DNA from: JAJFUI01 sp039679885
GTDB lineage: Bacteria > Planctomycetota > Planctomycetia > Pirellulales > Thermoguttaceae
Assembly (NCBI GenBank): GCA_039679885.1
Contig: JBDKUC010000255.1
Location: 1 to 7,455, forward strand
DNA length: 7,455 nt
Reading direction: 5' to 3'
In this document: one piece after another, positions 1 to 6,041 of the stretch
Numbering within the stretch: the first letter of the stretch is position 1
Layout: each line of letters starts with the position of its first letter
Translations under genes and position numbers: made by a program
The notes under the pieces: model-generated
Databases searched by the model: none
What the model was told of the DNA's origin: nothing
The model's input: only the letters and a program-made list of their open reading frames with translations

Positions 1-1182
1 TGGCTTGCCGAAGGCCTTCTCGATATCCTTCAAGCTTGAGCCGATGCCGATGCCCTCCTTGGTCTTGCCGGCGAAATCGCGGACTTTGAACGAACATTCT
101 TGCTGGGAGATGAATGAGATCGCCACCAGCCCGCGTTCTCGCACCGGGCTGACGGACAATGTGTAGCCTCTCGACGGATAGGCCAGACTCCCTCGCTCCT
201 CATCGTCCGGCTTTCCCAGCAGCTTGACCACTTCGTCCCTCGACATGCCAAACTTGACGGGCCCCATTCCCACGCCGGGAATCACCACGGGCGAGAGCAA
301 CTCCTTCGCGGCCAAAGGCTTCTCCTGCCAGGTCGCGGGTTTTCCCACTGTGGTGACTTTGTAACCCGCGGGGGGCGTCAGGCTGAACAGAGACCGATCC
401 AACGGCTTGTCGAAGACGAAGTCGTACATCACCATAGGGTCTTTCGGGTCCTGCACGATCGGTTCCATGCGAATGGGCAGCTTCGTACTTGGGTCCACCC
501 AGACCTTCATGGCTGGGCATGGCAGACCGTGCGACTGCTTGCGGACTTCTTCGTTCGGCTCGACACGGAACACGTTTGCCTTTCGCCCCTCGATCATTTC
601 GTCGGGCAAACGCGGGCTCTTGTCGCTGATGATGTTGCGAAGCATTTCGTAAATGTTGATCGGCGGCGTCCTTATTCCCATCATGATCCTGGCCGTCTTC
701 TCCTTTGGCGAGACGCAGAGTGCGGTGCCGCTTTTTGTGTCCATGACCGTGAAGTAGCCGTCGGGCATGTCCATTCGCACGAGGCCATCGGCAAGAATGC
801 TGCCCCGAACGACCCCCGCGGGCTGGCCGGGAATGGTCGCACAGCTCTCCTTAAACGTCACAGATCGCGTTTTGGCGACCCTGTCGAGCACTTGGGCCAA
901 CGAGATCTGTGGACTCGAACCCAACAACAAGAACCAGCCAACCACGGCAATGATCCCCGCGGTGGCACATGCAAGTGCGGCAATGCGTCGAAACATGGGG
1001 TTTCTCCGATAAGCGACGTACGATCGACGGGCGTCTTGGGCGTCGAGCGACAAAAGCAACTGGGCAACGTCCACGGGTCGGGCTGGCGGCTGAGCACCGG
1101 CGAACAACGCCATGACGTCCTGATCGGGCGGCCTGTCAAAGTCACCGTGCTCGGCGGCGGATAGACGTTCTTTGTTCATCAT
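1..1182 (-). CDS. Membrane-anchored LolA/RseB-like protein, putative sigma-factor partner (partial)
   Basis: The frame is open from an ATG at 1182 to the left edge: 394 codons with no stop, so the C terminus is missing. Residues 1-65 are polar and probably cytoplasmic. Residues 66-88 form one membrane helix (IAALACATAGIIAVVGWFLL). Residues 92-275 resemble the LolA/RseB-like fold of planctomycete 'outer membrane lipoprotein-sorting' proteins, with a typical WVDPSTKLPIRME stretch (228-240) and LDRSLFSLTPPAGYKV (261-276). Two copies of a BamE/SmpA-like motif follow: GPVKFGMSRDEVVKLLGKPD (307-326) and GIGIGSSLKDIEKAFGKP (377-394, cut by the edge). The start overlaps the stop of the sigma factor gene (ATGA), so translation is probably coupled. 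A second ATG at 1179 is equally possible. I see no HxxxCxxC zinc-finger anti-sigma motif. A role as an envelope sensor that holds the sigma factor is inferred from the gene order and topology, not from a recognised binding domain. An alternative is a plain LolA-like envelope protein. Confidence 0.8.
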   Translation of the reverse strand, partial: MMNKERLSAAEHGDFDRPPDQDVMALFAGAQPPARPVDVAQLLLSLDAQDARRSYVAYRRNPMFRRIAALACATAGIIAVVGWFLLLGSSPQISLAQVLDRVAKTRSVTFKESCATIPGQPAGVVRGSILADGLVRMDMPDGYFTVMDTKSGTALCVSPKEKTARIMMGIRTPPINIYEMLRNIISDKSPRLPDEMIEGRKANVFRVEPNEEVRKQSHGLPCPAMKVWVDPSTKLPIRMEPIVQDPKDPMVMYDFVFDKPLDRSLFSLTPPAGYKVTTVGKPATWQEKPLAAKELLSPVVIPGVGMGPVKFGMSRDEVVKLLGKPDDEERGSLAYPSRGYTLSVSPVRERGLVAISFISQQECSFKVRDFAGKTKEGIGIGSSLKDIEKAFGKP

Positions 1183-1763
1183 GTTGCCCCCTGTTGGCGA
1201 TCTGACGTGAGCAGTCGCCGCAATTGCCCGAGGGCCCGGGTAAGTTGCGAATGGACCGTCATGGGCGGTCGTTCCAACACCTCCGCGATTTGACGAATGG
1301 TCATACACTCGTCAAACCGCAACGAAATGAGCGCGCGAGAGTCTGCATCCAGTTGGCTCATCGCTTCCAGTAATCGCTGTGATCGCTCCGAGGCCGCAGC
1401 TTGTTCCGACGGAGAGGGCAACTTGCATGCGACGGCGTCGTCGAGATCGCTTTGCCGGATGGCCTCGTTGCCCCGCCGACGGAGCCAAGTGATCGCCTCG
1501 TTGACAACGCATCGCCGCAGCCAGCTCGCAAAGCGGGCCGGGTCGCGAAGCTGATGGGGCGACTGAGCCAGTCTCAGAAAGACATTCTGCCGCACCTCCT
1601 CCGCATCATGCACGTTGCCGACGACCCGGTACGCAATCGTGAGCAGTCGCTGCTCCCAGAGTTGCACCAGCGCAGCAAATGCCGAACGATCGCCCATGCA
1701 AAACTGCTGGACGAGCCTCGTTTGATCTTCTGGACTGTTTTGGCCGCTCGCCTGCTGCGCCAT
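1179..1763 (-). CDS. ECF-type RNA polymerase sigma factor
   Basis: With the ATG at 1763 the product is 194 residues, normal for an ECF sigma factor. Region 2 spans about residues 26-97 and includes SAFAALVQLWEQRLLTIAYR, the DAEEVRQNVFLRL core-binding stretch, and FASWLRRCVVNEAITWLRRR for promoter -10 recognition. A variable linker covers 98-129. Region 4 (130-185) holds LISLRFDECMTIRQIAEVLE and a helix-turn-helix, PPMTVHSQLTRALGQLRRLL, for -35 binding. It should direct core polymerase to a small set of promoters. The frame extends upstream to a TTG at 1781 and a GTG at 1868, but the residues added there do not look like an ECF N terminus. None of the three starts has a strong Shine-Dalgarno site, so the start is uncertain. 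The stop overlaps the start of the LolA-like membrane protein by four bases, the usual layout for a sigma factor and its regulator. The targets cannot be read from this window. Confidence 0.9.
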   Translation of the reverse strand: MAQQASGQNSPEDQTRLVQQFCMGDRSAFAALVQLWEQRLLTIAYRVVGNVHDAEEVRQNVFLRLAQSPHQLRDPARFASWLRRCVVNEAITWLRRRGNEAIRQSDLDDAVACKLPSPSEQAAASERSQRLLEAMSQLDADSRALISLRFDECMTIRQIAEVLERPPMTVHSQLTRALGQLRRLLTSDRQQGAT

Positions 1764-2108
1764 TCGGGCATTGATCGCCAAGGTGTCACCCGTCCGAACG
1801 TTGCTAGAAGCCTCACCTAATAAGACGCCCAGAAGGCCCGTTTGTACGAATCGGCAACCGGGCCGCACTCAACCGGTTTGCTGTCCTAAGCTTACAGCAG
1901 CTCCGGCCATGCCGACAAGGATGGCCGCGATGCAGCGTTCGCTCGACACGACGCGAGCCGAGAACGGCAACAACCAGCACGACGAGGCCGTGGCGGCGGT
2001 TTGCACGCAGTGCGTTATACATGCCCTGCAAACGAGCCTATCTCTTGGCTGGTCACGATATTATAGACACTGACTTATTCGCAGGGACCTGCACGGCGGC
2101 AACGGGTT
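1764..2108. other. Divergent intergenic region between the sigma factor and ankyrin genes
   Basis: This 345-base spacer should carry the promoters for both divergent units. On the plus strand a TATTAT (2059-2064) lies 45 bases before the next ATG and could be a -10 box, but no fitting -35 is seen. On the minus strand a TATTAG-like stretch near 1818-1823 has no partner either. A minus-strand frame from an ATG at 2022 encodes a short basic-hydrophobic stretch (RANRRHGLVVLVVAVLG) that then turns into Arg/His-rich text. It could be the remnant of a secreted-protein start or chance. I see no RNA gene. Confidence 0.4.
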
Positions 2109-2918
2109 ATGACGCACGACAAACGCAAAAACGCTTTGGCCCACGGTCTGATTGAGGCTGGCTCAGCGGTTGATCTGCCGGTCGCCAGGCCGTCGGTGGC
2201 GTATTGGATTCTGCTTGTTCTTTCGCTCGCTCCCATCTTCGCGTGCGTTGTCCTGTGGGGCGCTGTTTTTGTACGCGATAGAACGCCTCACTGCGGTGGC
2301 GGTCCTGATCTAAGCGGGTTAGTGGTTGTGTTCTACCTCTTCCTCATCGGCGTTGCGCATGGTGTGAGCAGCCTATCTGGCATCATCGGCCTCTGCTACG
2401 TGTGGCTCGCCAGAAGGCGATTCGACCGAACGTTTGGATGGGTGTTGGCCGTCAACGTTGCGATGGTCGCAATACCGGTGCTCGCGTTTGTGGGCTATCA
2501 ATGGCACGAGAAGAGCATCTCGCTTGTCGCCGCCGTCGAGAGCAGGGACAGCAGGCGACTTGAATCTCTCTTGGCAACTCGACAGCGCCCCCCGCATCCC
2601 AATGAGGCGCATCTTGCGATGATGGCCGCCGTCGACGCGGGCGATATCGAGATGGTCGTTATGCTTGTTCACGCGTACAGGGAGAAATGGCCAAGGGACA
2701 CTGTCAACGTCAACACGTACGAGAGCGCGCTGTCTCTTGCAGTCGTGAAAGGCAAGGTCGATCTGGTACGTGCGCTGCTCGAACGCGGTGCTGATCCCAA
2801 CAAACGTCGGTATGGCTTGCATAACGAAAAGAGCATCCTCGATGTTGCCGAAGAAGACGCGAAACAAACGCACGACTCGAGAATCGTCCAACTCCTTCGC
2901 AGTCATGGCGCAAAATGA
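2109..2918 (+). CDS. Membrane protein with C-terminal ankyrin repeats
   Basis: The product has 269 residues. A polar N terminus is followed by hydrophobic segments at about 31-55 (WILLVLSLAPIFACVVLWGA), 69-100 (long enough for one long or two short helices) and 110-130 (WVLAVNVAMVAIPVLAFVGY). Residues 136-269 read as degenerate ankyrin repeats: SLVAAVESRDSRRLESLLAT, AHLAMMAAVDAGDIEMVVML, the best-conserved ALSLAVVKGKVDLVRALLERG followed by ADPN (207-231), and a final SILDVAEED...IVQLLRSHGAK. Ankyrin repeats bind proteins, so this tail probably docks a partner at the membrane; which partner is unknown. The start has only a weak upstream site (CGGCGGCAACGGGTT). The stop overlaps an ATG of the next frame (ATGA at 2915-2918), but the better start of the next gene lies 140 bases further on. 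No enzymatic motif is seen. Confidence 0.8.
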   Translation: MTHDKRKNALAHGLIEAGSAVDLPVARPSVAYWILLVLSLAPIFACVVLWGAVFVRDRTPHCGGGPDLSGLVVVFYLFLIGVAHGVSSLSGIIGLCYVWLARRRFDRTFGWVLAVNVAMVAIPVLAFVGYQWHEKSISLVAAVESRDSRRLESLLATRQRPPHPNEAHLAMMAAVDAGDIEMVVMLVHAYREKWPRDTVNVNTYESALSLAVVKGKVDLVRALLERGADPNKRRYGLHNEKSILDVAEEDAKQTHDSRIVQLLRSHGAK

Positions 2919-3045
2919 CTCGAGCGGTGGGAACCCGTGACAGGCCCAAGGGGCCACAAAGACGAGCCGTCGAGACAGTCAAAAAGCCAGTCGGCAAGGC
3001 CGACCGTGCTGGACGTTTGCCGTCTGACCTGCGACAATCACCGGC

Positions 3046-3050
3046 AGGAG
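3046..3050 (+). promoter_or_regulatory. Shine-Dalgarno site that decides the next start
   Basis: AGGAG lies 8 bases before the ATG at 3059, one of the clearest ribosome binding sites in the window. It favours 3059 over the in-frame ATG at 2915, which would add 48 basic, low-complexity residues in front of the first membrane helix. Confidence 0.65.
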
Positions 3051-3058
3051 AGAAAAGC

Positions 3059-3640
3059 ATGCAATGGATCGCCGTGCCGCTTGTCGTCGTTCTCGTCCCT
3101 GCGTTGATTCTGTTTGTAGTCATCTCTGCTGTCGCAGCACTCGTCGCACGGCGGTGGATACGCGCCGCAATCTTCGGGCCGCTCGCCGTGGCCGCGGTCG
3201 TTGCCGTGGGGATTCTGTGCTGGCAAGCTCACGCCGTATGGCATCCCACGCCACACCACTTCCAAGACCTGGACCATATCCCGAAGGAGGCCGCAGACGG
3301 ACTGCCCCCGTCGTTCAACATAGCTGTGGACCACGTGTACTTCTACAATGCGCGGTTGCTGCGATCCGACCAATTCTTTCGCTGCCACATCGTGCACAGA
3401 ACGGATTTCGAGAAGTACCGCGGCATGATTCGCCGTATGGCATCGTCCGACTTGCCGGAAGAGGAGAAAGACGACATTGAAAAATGGCTCGGAAAAGGGG
3501 CCGGAGAGTACAAAACCATCAGGTCGTGGTGGGATTGGCCCGACAAGCCCGCGTGCGAGATCGTCCATGACGGAGCGCATTTTCTCATCGTCTTTGATGA
3601 GGCGAACAGCACTGTGTACGTTGCGCGCGGAGGCGACTGA
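3059..3640 (+). CDS. Small two-helix membrane protein of unknown function
   Basis: I do not recognise this family. From the ATG at 3059 the product has 193 residues. Two hydrophobic helices lie at about 2-30 (WIAVPLVVVLVPALILFVVI) and 34-57 (IRAAIFGPLAVAAVVAVGIL), giving a hairpin that puts the C-terminal 135 residues on the same side as the N terminus. The soluble part is rich in aromatic and charged residues (DHVYFYNARLLRSDQFFRCH, RSWWDWPDKPACEIVHDGAH) and ends in FLIVFDEANSTVYVARGGD, which looks like a closing beta hairpin. The Cys/His residues (C109, H110, H113, C166, H170) are not spaced like a known metal site. It follows the ankyrin membrane protein on the same strand after 140 bases and could be co-transcribed with it. 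An ATG at 2915 is an alternative start. Confidence 0.7.
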   Translation: MQWIAVPLVVVLVPALILFVVISAVAALVARRWIRAAIFGPLAVAAVVAVGILCWQAHAVWHPTPHHFQDLDHIPKEAADGLPPSFNIAVDHVYFYNARLLRSDQFFRCHIVHRTDFEKYRGMIRRMASSDLPEEEKDDIEKWLGKGAGEYKTIRSWWDWPDKPACEIVHDGAHFLIVFDEANSTVYVARGGD

Positions 3641-3649
3641 GCCCGGTAG

Positions 3650-3669
3650 GGTGCGTGCTTGCACGCACC
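3650..3669. repeat. Perfect 20-base palindrome after the membrane-protein gene
   Basis: GGTGCGTGC, a two-base TT loop, then GCACGCACC: nine perfect pairs, starting ten bases after the stop at 3640. There is no T tract, so a simple intrinsic terminator is unlikely. It looks like a REP-type dispersed element or a transcript-end hairpin. It is symmetrical and has no inherent strand. Confidence 0.6.
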
Positions 3670-3727
3670 AACGACCCCCACGGCGGAGTCCTGGTGACGC
3701 GAACGCTTCATTGCCAAGCCCCTCCTA

Positions 3728-3756
3728 TTGCTTCCGATTCACGCCTAAAGTAGAAT
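3728..3756 (+). promoter_or_regulatory. Possible sigma-70-like promoter for gcvPB
   Basis: TTGCTT (3728-3733) and TAGAAT (3751-3756) are 17 bases apart. The -10 box matches the consensus at five of six positions, the -35 box at three of six. Transcription from here would give a leader of about 170 bases that includes the three hairpins before the gcvPB start. Confidence 0.35.
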
Positions 3757-3934
3757 GGCCCGAACGACGTAACTGCCGTGTTTTAAGGCACTTCTGGCGA
3801 GTGCCCAGTCAGGCCGCCGGGACCCACCCCGCTTGCGGCGGACAAGGGCGCAAACGCCCCCGCAAAGGCCGACTTACGCCCCGGGGAAGCGGACCAGCGA
3901 AAAGAAGTAGTATCAACATCCCGAACGCGTCATC

Positions 3935-5392
3935 ATGCAAAACACTCTAGCCACTCAACTCCTGTTCGAACTCTCGAAGCCCGGCTGCCAGGCCGTGCAG
4001 ATGCCGGCTTGCGACGTGCCGCCGAAGCCGATTAGCTCGCTCCTGCCGGCCGAGGCCCTCGGCGATGAACCGCTGCCGCTGCCGGAGCTTTCGGAGCCGG
4101 ACGTCGTGCGGCACTTCGTCAACCTCTCGACGCGGAACGTCTCGGTCGATACGCATTTTTATCCGCTCGGTTCCTGCACGATGAAGTACAACCCGAAGCG
4201 GAACGAGCGCCTCGTGGCCTTGCCCGGCTTCGCCGATCTGCACCCTTACCAGCCGGAGTCGACCCTCCAGGGAATGCTTTACCTGCTGCATCAGGGGCAG
4301 CACATCCTGGCTGAGATCGCCGGGCTGCCGGCCGTCTCGCTCCAGCCGGCCGCCGGAGCGCACGGCGAAATGACCTCGATGCTGGTCGCCGCCGCTTACT
4401 TCCGCGACATTGGCCAGAAGCGAACGACGGTCCTGATCCCCGACGCCGCGCACGGGACCAATCCCGCCAGCGCCGCGATGGCCGGGTTCAAGACCCAGCC
4501 GGTCAAGAGCACGGCCGATGGCTTCGTCGACATCGACGATCTGGCCTCAAAGCTCAACAGCGAGACGGCCGTTTTCATGATCACCAATCCCAACACGCTC
4601 GGGCTGTTCGAGCGTCGCATGGGCCAGGTGGCAGACATGATTCACAAGGCCGGCGCGCTGGTCTATCTGGACGGCGCCAACATGAACGCCATTCTCGGCG
4701 TCGCTCGGCCAGGCGATTTTGGGGCCGACCTGATGCACTTCAACCCGCACAAGACGTTCAGTGGTCCGCACGGCGGCGGCGGGCCGGGCGCGGGGCCGAT
4801 CGCGGCGACCGAGCGGCTCGCGCCGTACTTGCCCGTGCCGATCGTCGTCAAGGACGGCCGCGGCTATCACCTGGGCTACAACCGGCCGAAGACGATCGGC
4901 CGGGTTCGGAGTTTCTTCGGCAGCGTCGGCGTCCTGATTCGCATGTACTGCTACATTCGCTCGCATGGCCCGGCCGGTCTGCGGCGGATCGCCGAAGACG
5001 CTGTGCTGAACGCGAACTATCTGCTCTCGCAGTTGAAGGACACGCTGCCGGTGCCGCACGGCGACCGCTGCATGCACGAGTTTGTCGCCTCGGCGGCGAA
5101 GCTGAAGAGCGACCGCGGCGTGGCGGCGATGGACATTGCCAAGCGGCTCGTGGACTACGGTTTCCATGCCCCGACGGTCTACTTCCCGTTGATCGTCCAC
5201 GAGGCGATGATGATGGAGCCGACCGAGACCGAGAGCAAGGAGACGCTCGACGCGTTTGCCAACGCCATGAAGCAGATCATCGCGGAGCCGGCCGAGGTGC
5301 TGCACGAGGCGCCGCAACAGACGCCGATCTCGCGGCCCGACGAAGTCCTCGCCGCGCGGAAGCCGGTGCTCAAGTGGAAGGCGGAGGGATGA
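3935..5392 (+). CDS. gcvPB: Glycine dehydrogenase (decarboxylating) subunit 2, P-protein C-terminal subunit
   Basis: At 485 residues this is normal length for the free-standing subunit 2 of the glycine cleavage P-protein. With GcvPA it decarboxylates glycine and passes the aminomethyl group to the lipoyl arm of GcvH, in the cytoplasm. Family marks are STRNVSVDTHFYPLGSCTMKYNPK (64-87), LQPAAGAHGEMTSMLVAA (136-153), IPDAAHGTNPASAAMAGF (168-185), VYLDGANMNAILG (243-255) and HFNPHKTFSGPHGGGGPGAGP (268-288), where K273 is the lysine expected to hold PLP. PKTIGRVRSFFGS and HAPTVYFPLIVHEAMMMEPTE are also typical. No strong Shine-Dalgarno site precedes the ATG. gcvPA, gcvH and gcvT are not next to it here, so they must lie elsewhere or outside the window. 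The gene stays in frame throughout and all key motifs are intact. The stop overlaps an ATG (5389) that opens a 20-residue frame running into a repeat. Confidence 0.97.
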   Translation: MQNTLATQLLFELSKPGCQAVQMPACDVPPKPISSLLPAEALGDEPLPLPELSEPDVVRHFVNLSTRNVSVDTHFYPLGSCTMKYNPKRNERLVALPGFADLHPYQPESTLQGMLYLLHQGQHILAEIAGLPAVSLQPAAGAHGEMTSMLVAAAYFRDIGQKRTTVLIPDAAHGTNPASAAMAGFKTQPVKSTADGFVDIDDLASKLNSETAVFMITNPNTLGLFERRMGQVADMIHKAGALVYLDGANMNAILGVARPGDFGADLMHFNPHKTFSGPHGGGGPGAGPIAATERLAPYLPVPIVVKDGRGYHLGYNRPKTIGRVRSFFGSVGVLIRMYCYIRSHGPAGLRRIAEDAVLNANYLLSQLKDTLPVPHGDRCMHEFVASAAKLKSDRGVAAMDIAKRLVDYGFHAPTVYFPLIVHEAMMMEPTETESKETLDAFANAMKQIIAEPAEVLHEAPQQTPISRPDEVLAARKPVLKWKAEG

Positions 5393-5436
5393 AGGACGAA
5401 GGAAATCCGAAGTCCGAAATCCGAAATCCGAATTCG
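5391..5436 (+). repeat. TCCGAAA-type repeat, left copy of an inverted pair
   Basis: This 46-base stretch contains four near-tandem 7-base units (TCCGAAG, TCCGAAA, TCCGAAA, TCCGAAT), then TCG. Aligned to the reverse complement of 6084-6129 without gaps it matches at 39 of 46 positions. It starts within the gcvPB stop codon and ends 17 bases before the next gene. Such short TCCGAAA strings occur as dispersed repeats in planctomycete genomes, to my knowledge. Confidence 0.85.
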
Positions 5437-5453
5437 GGCGCCGGAGCGTAGCC

Positions 5454-6041
5454 ATGGGGGTGGACGCTCTCGATCTCAGCTTTCGGCTGGAGAAGCGGCT
5501 CGGCATCAGGATCCAACACGCGGAAATTGTCGTCGCGTTCTTTGACACGCCGGCGACTCTTCATCGCTATCTAGTGGCGAAGCTCAAGGGAGAATGCAAG
5601 GACATCCCTGCGATGGAACCGCTGTTCCGTGAGTTGGCCAATGCGATATCCAGTGTCCGCGGCCGCTGGCGGCCGGATGCGACAGCAAACCTCAACCGGG
5701 TGTTCCCGGCGTCTCATCGCGAGGCGAATTGGCGATCGCTGCAAACCGCGTTGGGAGTATCGCTTCCACCGCTTCAATGCCTTTCTGGCGAGGAGGAGCT
5801 GAAAGTACCCCCGAACTGCGACTCGATGAGGTCGCTGGCCTATTGGATCGTCGAGAACCGCCCTGAGCGAGTCGAATGGCTTATGATTGGCTCGGCGCGT
5901 TTCGGTGAGTTGTCCGGCCGGGCATGGACCGACGAGGAGGTGTGGGAGATAATGTGTGATTGTATCGTTGCTGCATTGGGCGTAAAACCCGAGGCCGTAA
6001 CGCCTGACGCACGACTCGTGGAAGACTTGGGAATGGAATGA
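5454..6041 (+). CDS. Circularly permuted acyl-carrier-protein-like protein lacking the attachment serine
   Basis: The product has 195 residues. It opens with MGVDALDLSFRLEKRLGIRI, which matches the middle of an acyl carrier protein from the DSL motif through helix II, then TPATLHRYLVAKLKG, which matches helix IV. It closes with WTDEEVWEIMCDCIVAALGVKPEAVTPDARLVEDLGME (158-195), which is the ACP helix I and loop up to the residue just before DSL. The ACP halves are therefore in swapped order. A central part (about 55-145) includes VFPASHREANWRSLQTALGV and SLAYWIVENRPERVEWL and may be a further degenerate copy. The serine that carries phosphopantetheine is alanine here (GVDALD), so it probably cannot carry an acyl group. 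Similar permuted carrier-like proteins with a late EDLG end exist in planctomycetes, as far as I recall. GGAG (5443-5446) lies 7 bases before the ATG. The stop overlaps the next ATG (ATGA). Role unknown; a lipoylation partner is only a guess from position. Confidence 0.75.
   Translation: MGVDALDLSFRLEKRLGIRIQHAEIVVAFFDTPATLHRYLVAKLKGECKDIPAMEPLFRELANAISSVRGRWRPDATANLNRVFPASHREANWRSLQTALGVSLPPLQCLSGEEELKVPPNCDSMRSLAYWIVENRPERVEWLMIGSARFGELSGRAWTDEEVWEIMCDCIVAALGVKPEAVTPDARLVEDLGME

Larger units (their letters stand above)
3641..3934 (+). other. Intergenic leader upstream of gcvPB, with hairpins
   Basis: These 294 bases hold no convincing gene; a frame from 3477 that crosses the region is Arg/Pro/Ser-rich and matches nothing I know. 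It contains a perfect palindrome (3650-3669), a possible promoter (3728-3756) and three consecutive hairpins: GGCACT/AGTGCC (3787-3792 with 3800-3805), CCGCC/GGCGG (3814-3818 with 3837-3841) and GGGCG-CAAA-CGCCC (3846-3859). A CCCCGGGG palindrome follows. None is followed by a T run, so they do not look like terminators. I looked for the conserved cores of a glycine riboswitch and did not see them. Confidence 0.45.

Noticed and set aside
529..1164. A 211-codon open frame on the plus strand
   Set aside because: It is antisense to the LolA-like membrane protein, whose frame shows a membrane helix and family motifs. The plus-strand text is His/Gly/Arg-rich and shows no domain.
1813..2022. Small secreted protein on the minus strand starting at 2022
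   Set aside because: Only the first 22 residues look like a signal segment; the rest is Arg/His/Cys-rich and unlike a protein, so at best it is a relic.
3757..3934. Glycine riboswitch upstream of gcvPB
   Set aside because: The position is right and hairpins exist, but I could not find the conserved aptamer core sequences.
3477..3950. A 157-codon plus-strand frame spanning the leader of gcvPB
   Set aside because: It overlaps the end of the two-helix gene and the start of gcvPB and has an Arg/Pro/Ser-rich composition with no motif.
4547..5548. A 333-codon open frame on the minus strand
   Set aside because: It lies mostly antisense to gcvPB, is very rich in Arg, His and Val, and matches no family. 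It is the usual mirror frame of a GC-rich gene.
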